Below are positions 8,094 through 15,658 of a stretch of DNA of 64,000 nt, piece after piece; the first letter of the stretch is position 1; every line of letters starts with the position of its first letter. The position numbers were made by a program, and so were the translations under genes. The notes under the pieces were generated by a model. The model made no database searches and was not told the origin of the DNA. It worked only from the letters and a program-made list of their open reading frames with translations. The DNA lies in NCBI GenBank assembly GCA_049514555.1, contig JBEKUY010000005.1, positions 1-64,000 on the forward strand, in the 5' to 3' direction. This DNA comes from JBEKUY01 sp049514555 (GTDB lineage Bacteria > Acidobacteriota > Terriglobia > Acidiferrales > UBA7541).

Positions 8094-9443
8094 ATGAACT
8101 CAGGAAACCAAATTAGGACACGGCTCCCTCAAAGTGCTGCTTGCAGCGGCCGGAGCGCATGGGGTCTCCGCGTGGTGGCAGTCTTTCTCGTCATGCTCCT
8201 GTGCGGCAGTGGTTCGTTCGCATACTCCGTGCTCACCCACGAGGAAATCGTAGACCTAGTGTGGACCGACGAGCTCCGCCCACTTCTTCTCAAGCGATTT
8301 CCAACGCTCACGGAAGACCAGCTCAAGGAGGCACATGGTTACGCCTATGGCGGCGCCGTCATCCAGGACCTCGGCTACTATCCCTTTGGCAGTGTGGAAT
8401 TCAGCAATTTGGTGCACTACGCTCGCACCGGCGACTTCGTTCGAGAGCTGCTCTTGCAGAGTCGGGATGCGAACGAGTACGCCTTTGCCCTGGGCGCGCT
8501 TGCGCACTATGCTTCGGATATCGCCGGCCATCCAACCGTCAACCAGGCCGTTTCCATGCAATATCCTAAGCTGCGGGCGAAGTACGGTAATTCCGTCAGG
8601 TACGCACAGGACCACACCGCGCATCTGAAGACGGAGTTCGGATTCGACATGGTGCAAGTGGCGAAGAATCGTTATGCGTCGCAGCAGTATCACGATTTCA
8701 TCGGATTCCAAGTGTCGAAGCCTCTGCTGGAGCGGGCGTTCCCTATCGTTTACGGAGTGGAGTTGAAAGACGTGCTGACACATGAGGATCTGGCAATCGG
8801 TTCCTATCGTTTTGCGGTCAGCCGGATGATCCCGCAAATGACCCAGATCGCACTGCGGACCCACAAGAAGGACATGATGAAGGAAACGCCCAGTTTGGCG
8901 AAAAAGAAGTTCCTCTACCGCCTGTCGCGCTCCGAATATGAAAAAGAGTGGGGAAAGGACTACACGAAGCCCGATTTCGGCACTCGCTTTTGGGCCGTGC
9001 TCTTGCGATTCATGCCCAAAATTGGCCCCTTCAAGGCGCTGGCGTTCAACAACCCCACGGCGCAGACGGAGGACATGTATTTCAAGAGCATCAATACGAC
9101 CGTCGACCAATACCGCATGGATCTCCAGCAAGTTCGTGCCGGCTCACTGGAATTTGCCAACTCCGATCTTGACACTGGCAAAGAAACCAAGGCAGCCGAG
9201 TACTCTTTGACCGACGAAACCTACGCAAAGTTGTTAGGTCAGCTAGCGGCGCGGAATTTCGATCTGACGTCACCGGACCTGCGCGACAATATCCTGAACT
9301 TCTATTCTGACCTCTCGCTTCCTCTTGAAACCAAAAAGGACTCTGCCCGCTGGCAAAGCGTATTGTCGTCCTTGGACCAGTTGAAGCTGGTTGGCCTGCC
9401 CCTTCATTCTCGGCCCATTCTCGCGGCCAGCCCTGCAAACTGA
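8094..9443 (+). CDS. Zinc-dependent phospholipase C-like secreted protein
   Basis: A 449-residue protein with an N-terminal hydrophobic export segment (about residues 22-44). The next segment starts YSVLTHEEIVDLVW and contains GAVIQDLGYYPFG, NLVHYARTGD and ALGALAHYASDIAGHP. These His and Asp residues match the metal ligands of the zinc-dependent phospholipase C/S1-P1-like alpha-helical family. By family it would hydrolyse phospholipid head groups outside the cytoplasm. The C-terminal half has no recognised domain. The first frame position is a TTG at 8088; ATG 8094 is preferred, although its ribosome binding site is weak. Confidence 0.8.
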   Translation: MNSGNQIRTRLPQSAACSGRSAWGLRVVAVFLVMLLCGSGSFAYSVLTHEEIVDLVWTDELRPLLLKRFPTLTEDQLKEAHGYAYGGAVIQDLGYYPFGSVEFSNLVHYARTGDFVRELLLQSRDANEYAFALGALAHYASDIAGHPTVNQAVSMQYPKLRAKYGNSVRYAQDHTAHLKTEFGFDMVQVAKNRYASQQYHDFIGFQVSKPLLERAFPIVYGVELKDVLTHEDLAIGSYRFAVSRMIPQMTQIALRTHKKDMMKETPSLAKKKFLYRLSRSEYEKEWGKDYTKPDFGTRFWAVLLRFMPKIGPFKALAFNNPTAQTEDMYFKSINTTVDQYRMDLQQVRAGSLEFANSDLDTGKETKAAEYSLTDETYAKLLGQLAARNFDLTSPDLRDNILNFYSDLSLPLETKKDSARWQSVLSSLDQLKLVGLPLHSRPILAASPAN

Positions 9444-9534
9444 CCCTGATTCTGGCTCTGCAGCTCATCCGAACCAATGGCTATCCACGATGCTGGGTTT
9501 GCGCGAGGTGGCGGGCCTGCAAGCAAATGCGAAT

Positions 9535-9552
9535 GTGTGCTTAAGTGAACAG
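9535..9552. promoter_or_regulatory. Dyad B, putative Crp-like operator
   Basis: GTGTGCTTAAGTGAACAG, matching the right half of dyad A exactly (AAGTGAACAG). It lies 151 bases upstream of the LPKTA-tailed protein at 9703, in a 259-base intergenic region with no gene. Confidence 0.6.
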
Positions 9553-9702
9553 ATTTCGTTGTGGGTTGCGGCTAAAGTGTTCATGTAGGAAAAAACAAAG
9601 AGACTTTCGCACAGGCCCCATCACCTCTCGTCGGATCGTCTCGGCTTCGCCCTACGCAACCAGGCACCGGAAGAGTCTCACAAGTCTCAGGAGGAAACTC
9701 GG

Positions 9703-10407
9703 ATGAAAATTGTAAGAGCAGTATTCGGTTTGCTGGCAATCACCCTGTTGGGCGCCACCTTGCTCCCCAGCGCTCGCGCAGACACATGGAACAAGAAAAC
9801 CATCATCACCTTCAGTCAGGCCGTGGAAGTTCCCGGGAGAATCCTTCCTGCGGGGACGTACACGTTTCGACTGTTGGATTCTTCTCACGACCGTAACATC
9901 GTTGAGATTTTCAATGCCGATGGGAGCCAGATCATCACCACCATCCTTGCCATCAACGACTACCGTTTGGTATCAACAGGCGAAACCGTCATGAAGTTCA
10001 GTGAACGACCGGGCGATTCTCCGGAAGCTCTTCGCGCTTGGTTCTATCCTGGCGACACCTACGGGCAGGCATTCGTCTACCCAAGGGCTCGTGCGATTCA
10101 GTTGGCACAGACGGCGAAAGTAATCGTTCCAGCCATTGTTGCCGACACGATTGACGACAACACGATAAAGACGGCTCCGATCGTCGCCGTCACGCCGGAG
10201 CAGAAGGAAGTACAAGTAGCGGAGGTCATACAGACCACTCCGCCCGCCGTCGCAGTCGAAACTCCTGCGCCGGTCGCGGCCGCCCCGGTCACGGAAACCA
10301 AAGAACTGCCGAAAACAGCAAGCTCAATGCCGTTGTTCGCACTGCTTGGTGTGGCATCCATCGGACTTGCTCTCGGTCTGAAGTTTGTCTTGAAGCTCAC
10401 TTCGTAG
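9703..10407 (+). CDS. Secreted protein with LPKTA sorting-like C-terminus
   Basis: A 234-residue protein with signal peptide (1-26, ending SARA) and a compact extracellular domain (about 27-130, WNKKTIITFSQAVEVPG to YGQAFVYPRA) of a type common in Acidobacteria. A Pro/Ala/Val-rich spacer follows, then the tail ELPKTASS, a hydrophobic helix and basic residues. That tail has the three parts of a sortase signal: LPxT-type motif, membrane segment and positive end. A class D sortase is encoded 1.1 kb downstream (11483-12088), so it is the likely substrate. AGGAGG precedes the ATG. Dyad B lies upstream. The role of the mature domain is unknown. Confidence 0.8.
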   Translation: MKIVRAVFGLLAITLLGATLLPSARADTWNKKTIITFSQAVEVPGRILPAGTYTFRLLDSSHDRNIVEIFNADGSQIITTILAINDYRLVSTGETVMKFSERPGDSPEALRAWFYPGDTYGQAFVYPRARAIQLAQTAKVIVPAIVADTIDDNTIKTAPIVAVTPEQKEVQVAEVIQTTPPAVAVETPAPVAAAPVTETKELPKTASSMPLFALLGVASIGLALGLKFVLKLTS

Positions 10408-10424
10408 ACGTAAGTAGCTCTCTC

Positions 10425-10465
10425 CGCGTCGCGGGCGTGATGTCGATATCACGTCCCGCGACGCG
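10425..10465. terminator. Strong hairpin between the LPKTA gene and the VWA gene
   Basis: The left arm CGCGTCGCGGGCGTGAT pairs with ATCACGTCCCGCGACGCG over 17 pairs with a single bulged T (10454) and a 6-base loop. It starts 17 bases after the stop of the upstream gene. There is only a short T-rich tail (gtttctt), so it may be a weak terminator or an mRNA-processing or stabilising structure. Confidence 0.65.
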
Positions 10466-10478
10466 AGAAAGTTTCTTC

Positions 10479-11486
10479 GTGAGCTATACTCTAAATTCTT
10501 GCAAGCATTTTCTGAACAGGGGGCACGTTTTCCTCGGGCCCCTTGTGCTTTTCCTCGGCATCGCCGGGTCCTTACGATCTTTCTCGACGGAGCGTTCCCC
10601 TGCCAGCGCGGACGGCCAGACGAAAATTGCCGTGGCCGCGAATCTGGTCCTGCTGCCTGTCAACGTGACTGACGCGCGCGGAACATTTGTCTCCGGTCTC
10701 AAGCTGGAAGACTTCCGCGTGTTTGAAGACGGGCAGCTCCAAAAACTCACTGTATTCGAAGAGGGAGACACTCCTGTTACGGTGGGGCTCGTCGTTGACC
10801 ACAGCAGAAGTATGGGATCCAAGCTCCCGGATGTCGTTACCGCGGTGTCCTACTTCGCACACTCGAGCAATCCACAAGATGAAATGTTCGTCGTGGATTT
10901 CAATGATGACGTTTCGATTGAACTCATGAGGGGGAAGGCATTTTCGAACGATCCGAAGGAGCTCGGGGAAGCCCTCACAGCCGTCGCCGCGCGGGGACGA
11001 ACCGCGCTTTACGATGCAGTAAGCGAGGGCCTACATCACTTGCAGTACGGGCATTTGGAGAAGAAGGCGCTTATCATCATCAGCGACGGGGGAGACAATG
11101 CCAGCCATCTCAAGTATTCGCAGGTGCTGGCACAGGCCCGCCAATTGCAGTCTTTGATCTACTCCATCGCCCTGGTCGGTTCGGATGCCGGGGAAGAGAA
11201 TCCGGGTCTTCTCCGGCGGCTCTGCAAAGATACCGGAGGAATCGCCTACTTCCCGCAGGAAGGCGAATCCGTCGCAAACGTGTCGAAAGAAATCGCCCGC
11301 GATCTTCGCGAGCAGTACATGCTTGGTTATGTGCCACAGAACCTGAAGGGTGCTGATGCTTTTCGAAAGATCGAAGTGAAGGTCACTGCGCCAGGCCATG
11401 GCAAGTTGCGTGTGCGAACTCGGCAGGGCTACTCGCCTGCGGCGCAGAAGCAGCCCACAGCGCAGTTGGGGTCGGGGACGAGATGA
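10479..11486 (+). CDS. VWA-domain protein, membrane-anchored (Acidobacteria VWFA type)
   Basis: An N-terminal hydrophobic segment (about residues 17-32) anchors or exports the protein. A beta-rich segment (LVLLPVNVTDARG, KLEDFRVFEDG) precedes a von Willebrand A domain with a near-canonical MIDAS: VVDHSRSMGS in place of DxSxS, a Thr in GRTALYDAV, and ISDGGDNAS. This fits the VWFA-related family common in Acidobacteria, thought to mediate metal-dependent protein contacts outside the cell. The start is uncertain: ATG 10440 lies inside the hairpin arm, so GTG 10479 with AGAAAG upstream is preferred. The gene overlaps the sortase start by 4 bases, which suggests coupling. Confidence 0.8.
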   Translation: MSYTLNSCKHFLNRGHVFLGPLVLFLGIAGSLRSFSTERSPASADGQTKIAVAANLVLLPVNVTDARGTFVSGLKLEDFRVFEDGQLQKLTVFEEGDTPVTVGLVVDHSRSMGSKLPDVVTAVSYFAHSSNPQDEMFVVDFNDDVSIELMRGKAFSNDPKELGEALTAVAARGRTALYDAVSEGLHHLQYGHLEKKALIIISDGGDNASHLKYSQVLAQARQLQSLIYSIALVGSDAGEENPGLLRRLCKDTGGIAYFPQEGESVANVSKEIARDLREQYMLGYVPQNLKGADAFRKIEVKVTAPGHGKLRVRTRQGYSPAAQKQPTAQLGSGTR

Positions 11487-12088
11487 ATCCGCTCTCTCAG
11501 CCAACGAGAACAGTCTCGTCAGCGCGAAGGTATATCCTCCGTGGTGCTTGCTACTTTTTCCTCGCCTTCGGCATTCTCGCCCTGGGCTACGCCGGCTTCG
11601 TCTTGGCTGATTCGCACGCCTATCAGGCCCTGGAGATGAAGAAATTCAAGCAAGCAGGCCTCCTCTCGGAACCGCACATTTTGATGGAAGGTGATGTGAT
11701 CGGCGAAATAGAAGTGCCTCGCTTGGGGCTCAAGGCCATCGTTGTCCAGGGCGACTCCCCCGTCACCTTGAGGCGGGCCGTCGGACACCTCTCAAAATCG
11801 GCTTTGCCCGGCGAATGGGGCAATGTCGCCTTAGCTGGTCACCGGGACACTTTTTTCCGCCCGCTCCGCGATATTCGCCTGGGCGACGAGATCAAATTCA
11901 AGACTCCAGAGCGCAGCTTTGAGTACCGTGTGGAGTCGATCGAAGTCGTTGCCCCCACGGACATTCGCGTCTTGGATTCATCGACCGGTCACGACCTGAC
12001 CTTGCTCACCTGCTTCCCGTTTCACTATGTGGGTCCGGCGCCGAAGCGCTTCGTTGTGCGCGCCCGTGAAGTTGACGGAATGCCGTAG
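11483..12088 (+). CDS. Class D-like sortase
   Basis: A 201-residue transpeptidase with an N-terminal membrane anchor (about 20-40, ILRGACYFFLAFGILALGY) and a sortase domain (about 70-195). The catalytic residues are visible: His in LAGHRDTFF, Cys in TLLTCFPF and Arg in APKRFVV. By family it cleaves an LPxT-like signal and joins the protein to an amino acceptor. In a diderm the acceptor is not obvious. The likely substrate, with tail ELPKTA, lies two genes upstream. The 4-base overlap with the VWA gene suggests one transcript. Confidence 0.9.
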   Translation: MNPLSQPTRTVSSARRYILRGACYFFLAFGILALGYAGFVLADSHAYQALEMKKFKQAGLLSEPHILMEGDVIGEIEVPRLGLKAIVVQGDSPVTLRRAVGHLSKSALPGEWGNVALAGHRDTFFRPLRDIRLGDEIKFKTPERSFEYRVESIEVVAPTDIRVLDSSTGHDLTLLTCFPFHYVGPAPKRFVVRAREVDGMP

Positions 12089-12237
12089 AAGCAACCTGCA
12101 AGAGAAATTGAAGTTAAGGCGCCAGGCGGCCAACTGTCGTTCCATCGGAACTTCGAAACGGGCATCTTGCAATGAAGACCATCCTGCCCAGCATCACCCA
12201 CCCTGCGTCCATCCACGCCATCCGGGAATAGTCGAAA

Positions 12238-12255
12238 GTGTGCTCATGTGAACAG
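12238..12255. promoter_or_regulatory. Dyad C, putative Crp-like operator
   Basis: GTGTGCTCATGTGAACAG, sharing GTGTGCT and TGAACAG with dyad B. It lies 111 bases upstream of the small membrane gene pair starting at 12366. Confidence 0.6.
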
Positions 12256-12365
12256 ACGTGCCGTTTCGCGCCGACTACGATGGATCATCTGGGAGATCAG
12301 CAGAACGATCTCCAGGTGCGGCACAAGCGCTGTAAGCACGGGTTCTTTGAAAGATTGGAACAGCA

Positions 12366-12539
12366 ATGCTGTGGACAGTTCTCGTTGTGTTACTTGTCCT
12401 TTGGCTCCTGGGCATGGTCACGTCCCACACACTCGGTGGATTCATTCACATCCTTCTGCTCGTGGCTCTGGCCATCTTCGTAATTAACTTAATTCAGGGG
12501 CGAAGGCGGATGGTGCAGTTGCGAAAGCGAAGAATATGA
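12366..12539 (+). CDS. lmo0937-type small membrane protein
   Basis: A 57-residue protein: MLWTVLVVLLVLWLLG, a short loop SHTLGGFIH, a second hydrophobic helix and a basic tail (GRRRMVQLRKRR). This matches the lmo0937 family of very small membrane proteins, often induced by stress; their molecular role is unknown. The stop overlaps the ATG of the next gene by 4 bases, so the pair is translationally coupled. Dyad C lies upstream. Confidence 0.8.
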   Translation: MLWTVLVVLLVLWLLGMVTSHTLGGFIHILLLVALAIFVINLIQGRRRMVQLRKRRI

Positions 12540-12760
12540 AACCGATCATTTGGATTGGGATTCTCTTGATTGTTCTGGGCGGGCTGGCCCTCGCTTATCA
12601 AGGATTTAATTACACCCATCACCGACAAGTAATGGATGTAGGACCAATGCATGTCACGGCAGAGACCCAAGACAGATTTCCCATTCCGCCAATACTCGGC
12701 GGGCTGGCGCTGGTCGGAGGAATCGTCTTGCTCGTCGTTGGAGCCAAGAAGAATTCTTAG
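12536..12760 (+). CDS. Small two-helix membrane protein (DUF3185-like)
   Basis: A 74-residue protein with a first helix (IIWIGILLIVLGGLALAYQG), a polar segment (MDVGPMHVTAETQDRFPIPP) and a second glycine-rich helix (GGLALVGGIVLLVVG). The pattern recalls the DUF3185-like proteins widespread in Proteobacteria and Acidobacteria. It is coupled to the preceding gene. Function unknown. Confidence 0.75.
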   Translation: MKPIIWIGILLIVLGGLALAYQGFNYTHHRQVMDVGPMHVTAETQDRFPIPPILGGLALVGGIVLLVVGAKKNS

Positions 12761-12909
12761 CTCGAAACTACGATAGCGCCTGCCTGCGAGTCGCATAACG
12801 CATAACCCGTGGCTGCCTAAGAACCATTCGGCTTGGATGTGCTTTGACTGCCGGGCTTTTCTGCCGAGTCCTGGATCGCGTCCCAAGTATGGGAGACGAC
12901 CGTGTCGGT

Positions 12910-13587
12910 TTACTCGTGTAAAACTACCGTCAGCAATGACTTATTGACTTTGATTTTGCCGTTGTATTCGAGGAAGCCGAGTTTTTTGAATTTGTTCATA
13001 AAGAAATTCACGCGCGAACGCGTGGTTCCGATCATGCGGGCCAGGGTCTCCTGAGAAACTCTTGGCAGGATGCGATCAGGTTGTTCTTGTTCCCCGTAGC
13101 GCGCGAGAAGCAGGAGTGTGCGCGCCAAGCGCTTCTCACTGGAGTTGAAGAGTTGATCGATCAGATCCTCTTCGACCCGGATGTTGCGCGCGAGCAGATA
13201 CGAGATGAAATGGTCGGATAACTCATGCTCCGCGTGAAGCACGCGCAGCAGCTCTTCTTTTTGGATGACAAGAAGGGTGGTCGGTGTAACGGCTGTTGTC
13301 GTGCCCATCCGGAGCGGCTGACCCGCCATGCATCCCTCGCCAAAAAAGTCACTCGGACCAAACATCGCGACCACCGCTTCCCGCCCGGCCCCATTCACCA
13401 CGGACAATTTCACGCCGCCGTTCTGGATGTACATGACCGTTTCCGCAGCATCACCTTGAGAGTAGACTGATTCACCTCTCCGATATTCAACAACGTTTCT
13501 CGCCAGCCCTGCGGTATCGAGAAAAACCTGCGGATTGAAAGAGCCGGCACTCCCATTGTTCTTGAGTTTCTTTGGTTTCATATTCAT
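12910..13587 (-). CDS. Crp/Fnr-family transcription regulator 2
   Basis: A 225-residue paralogue of the regulator at 4993-5685: cNMP-type beta roll (about 25-130, GPSDFFGEGCMAG), dimer helix (EEDLIDQLFNSSEKRLART) and winged helix (about 160-220, SQETLARMIGTTRSRVNFF). The recognition region is nearly identical in the two proteins, so both probably bind the same DNA. Dyad D (13656-13673) is centred about 78 bases before its start codon, which suggests autoregulation. The ligand is unknown; no Fnr-type cysteine cluster is present. Confidence 0.9.
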   Translation of the reverse strand: MNMKPKKLKNNGSAGSFNPQVFLDTAGLARNVVEYRRGESVYSQGDAAETVMYIQNGGVKLSVVNGAGREAVVAMFGPSDFFGEGCMAGQPLRMGTTTAVTPTTLLVIQKEELLRVLHAEHELSDHFISYLLARNIRVEEDLIDQLFNSSEKRLARTLLLLARYGEQEQPDRILPRVSQETLARMIGTTRSRVNFFMNKFKKLGFLEYNGKIKVNKSLLTVVLHE

Positions 13588-14454
13588 GTCGAAACACCAT
13601 CGCTATGTGGGCGTTCCGCGGCCATGTTCACGCTACCAGGAAGATCTCCGCAAGACTGTATAAAAGAGAACAGTGTGCATCCTTGACAGTCTCTCAGGCG
13701 TGGTATTGGACGACGAGAAAGAAGTGTACTTGCTGGTATTCTAAAGTTCTTTTGAGGCAGTTGAAAGCATGGACTTGGTTCTTGACATCTGGGTGGGGAT
13801 AAACGGCCGCAGAAGGACGCGGGAAACGAAGCGCCTGCGCCTGTGTGCCCACGCAAGACAGATACGAGCAATGCAGGAAGAGCTGTTCTTGATCGAAATT
13901 CTTGTCGCGCATCCTCCACTGCGGCAATTCGGCGACAAGAGTACCCCTCCGGTGACAGATTAGCGGAATCATCTTGACTGCGAGCATTCGCCGGAACATG
14001 ATCTTGCCGCGGATGTACAGACGGAGGTAGCCGGCTTTTTTGTCGTCTCCTCGTTGCAGCAAAGGGCAATCGGGTGACGCATCATTGAAATGGCTGAAGC
14101 GACGTTTGAGGGTCTTGGATGACACCCTCGTCCTGCCTGGAGCAGCCTCGCCTGGCACGGAGCAGTTTCCCCTTCCCTTCATCCTCACAATGACGTAACG
14201 CTCCTCAATAGAGCAGGTTTTCGTTGGCTGCAAGCGTTGGGTCGAGCCGACTTCGGTTGTTGGCTCATAGCTTTCGCCTTCGCACGGTCTCTTAAGGGCT
14301 CAAACCCTTGCGATATGCAGGCTCCCTACATGAAGGCGGGGATAAACGAACCAAATGTGAACGGGCTCGGCCGGGGCGCAGAGCCGGGCGAGTCTTCCAT
14401 GAGACTCACCAATCGGCCGTGGAGGGTTGGTCCGGCTGTCTTCAGGAGGCTTGA
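13588..14454. other. Long intergenic region before the gas vesicle locus
   Basis: About 870 bases separating Crp-like gene 2 (minus strand) from the kinase gene (plus strand). It carries dyad D near its left end. A 179-codon minus-strand frame (13694-14233) and smaller frames overlap here. None has a recognisable domain or signal peptide, and codon usage looks irregular, so I do not call a gene. It may be a decayed gene or a long regulatory region. Confidence 0.4.
13656..13673. promoter_or_regulatory. Dyad D, putative Crp-like operator upstream of crp-like gene 2
   Basis: CTGTATAAAAGAGAACAG: same CTGTAT left end and GAACAG right end as dyad A. It lies 69 bases upstream of the start codon of the regulator at 12910-13587. 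Confidence 0.65.
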
Positions 14455-15651
14455 GTGCCAGTAGCTGTGGAACAGCTCACTGCAGGGATCCACGCGGATG
14501 GGGAGGCGCTTCTCAAAGCCTTCCCCGGAGCCGCCGCTTTGTGCGATCTCGAGGGCAATGTGCTCATCGCCAACGACGCGCTCACAGATCTGGCGGGGGC
14601 GCATCCGGGCGGGATGGTCGCCAAATCCATAGCTGAGCTCTTTGCCCGTGAGTTCCGCCCGGCCATTGGCGAGGCCATGGCTAAAGTTGCCATGGGGCAC
14701 AAAGTCAAAGGCCTTCGAGCGGGCTGCTTAACTTCCCACGGAGCCATAATTCCGGTGTCCCTCGCTTTTTCGCTCCTTGAACCGGCGGAGGGGGGCGCGC
14801 AGCTTGTTGTAGCGAGCATAAGCGACGCGACCAGGGAGGAACAGCTCGCGTGGGAGTTGAGCCGCACCCAGTCCGAGAGCGAATCTCTGCTGGCCGAGCT
14901 CGACGAAGCCTACCAGCGATTGAAGAAAGCGCAGGATGGTCTCGTGCGCAAAGAACGGTTGACTGTTTCGGCAGAGATGGCTGCCAGCGTGGCCCACGAG
15001 ATCCGCAATCCACTGGCCATCATCATGATGTCCATCCAGTATCTGCACTCGAAACTTTCTCCAGGCCACTCGCTCCGTGAGTTTACGAGCGTGATCGTGA
15101 ACAAGGTGAAACAGCTCGATGAAATCACGACACAACTGATCGACTACGGCCGTCCCAGAAAGCTCAAACTCGAAACGAGAGATCTGCACGAAAACCTCAA
15201 ACAGGTGCTTTGTCTGGCCCACCCCAAGTGCTTGGCTCAACGGATCAAGGTCGTCAAGTGCTTCGATCGCGGACCATCCCAAGTGACGTGCGACCACAGT
15301 CTTATGGACGAGGTGTTTTCGAATCTCCTGATGAATGCCATCCAGGCCATGCCCAAGGGTGGAGTGCTGACCGTCGAGACCCAGTTTGATCTCCGGAACA
15401 ATCAAGCCGTGATCCATATTCGTGATACCGGATGCGGGATTCCCCGGAACGTGCAGGCACAACTCCCGAGACCTTTTTTCACGACGAAGCGCAATGGCAC
15501 AGGGCTGGGGCTGGCCATTTCCCATCGGATCATCGATCACCATCACGGGAGCCTCACGCATGCGAGCAGAACGCGAGGGCGCCAACGAGGGACAACCTTC
15601 ACGATCAAGATTCCGATCACGCCGCCTCACGAGAAATCGCCGACTGGATAA
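14455..15651 (+). CDS. NtrB-like PAS sensor histidine kinase
   Basis: A 398-residue soluble kinase. It has a PAS domain (about 15-120), a coiled-coil linker, a HisKA dimer-phosphoacceptor domain with H-box VAHEIRNPL (about 179-187), and a catalytic domain with N-box FSNLLMNAIQAM, G1 DTGCGIP, F-box FFTTK and G2 GTGLGLA. No membrane helix is present, so it senses a cytoplasmic signal. The start is GTG at 14455, chosen for CAGGAGG immediately upstream. It is followed after 7 bases by a sigma-54 activator with an intact receiver, the classical NtrB-NtrC layout. Its position at the head of the gvp locus suggests control of gas vesicle production. Confidence 0.92.
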   Translation: MPVAVEQLTAGIHADGEALLKAFPGAAALCDLEGNVLIANDALTDLAGAHPGGMVAKSIAELFAREFRPAIGEAMAKVAMGHKVKGLRAGCLTSHGAIIPVSLAFSLLEPAEGGAQLVVASISDATREEQLAWELSRTQSESESLLAELDEAYQRLKKAQDGLVRKERLTVSAEMAASVAHEIRNPLAIIMMSIQYLHSKLSPGHSLREFTSVIVNKVKQLDEITTQLIDYGRPRKLKLETRDLHENLKQVLCLAHPKCLAQRIKVVKCFDRGPSQVTCDHSLMDEVFSNLLMNAIQAMPKGGVLTVETQFDLRNNQAVIHIRDTGCGIPRNVQAQLPRPFFTTKRNGTGLGLAISHRIIDHHHGSLTHASRTRGRQRGTTFTIKIPITPPHEKSPTG

Positions 15652-15658
15652 ATCGCCC

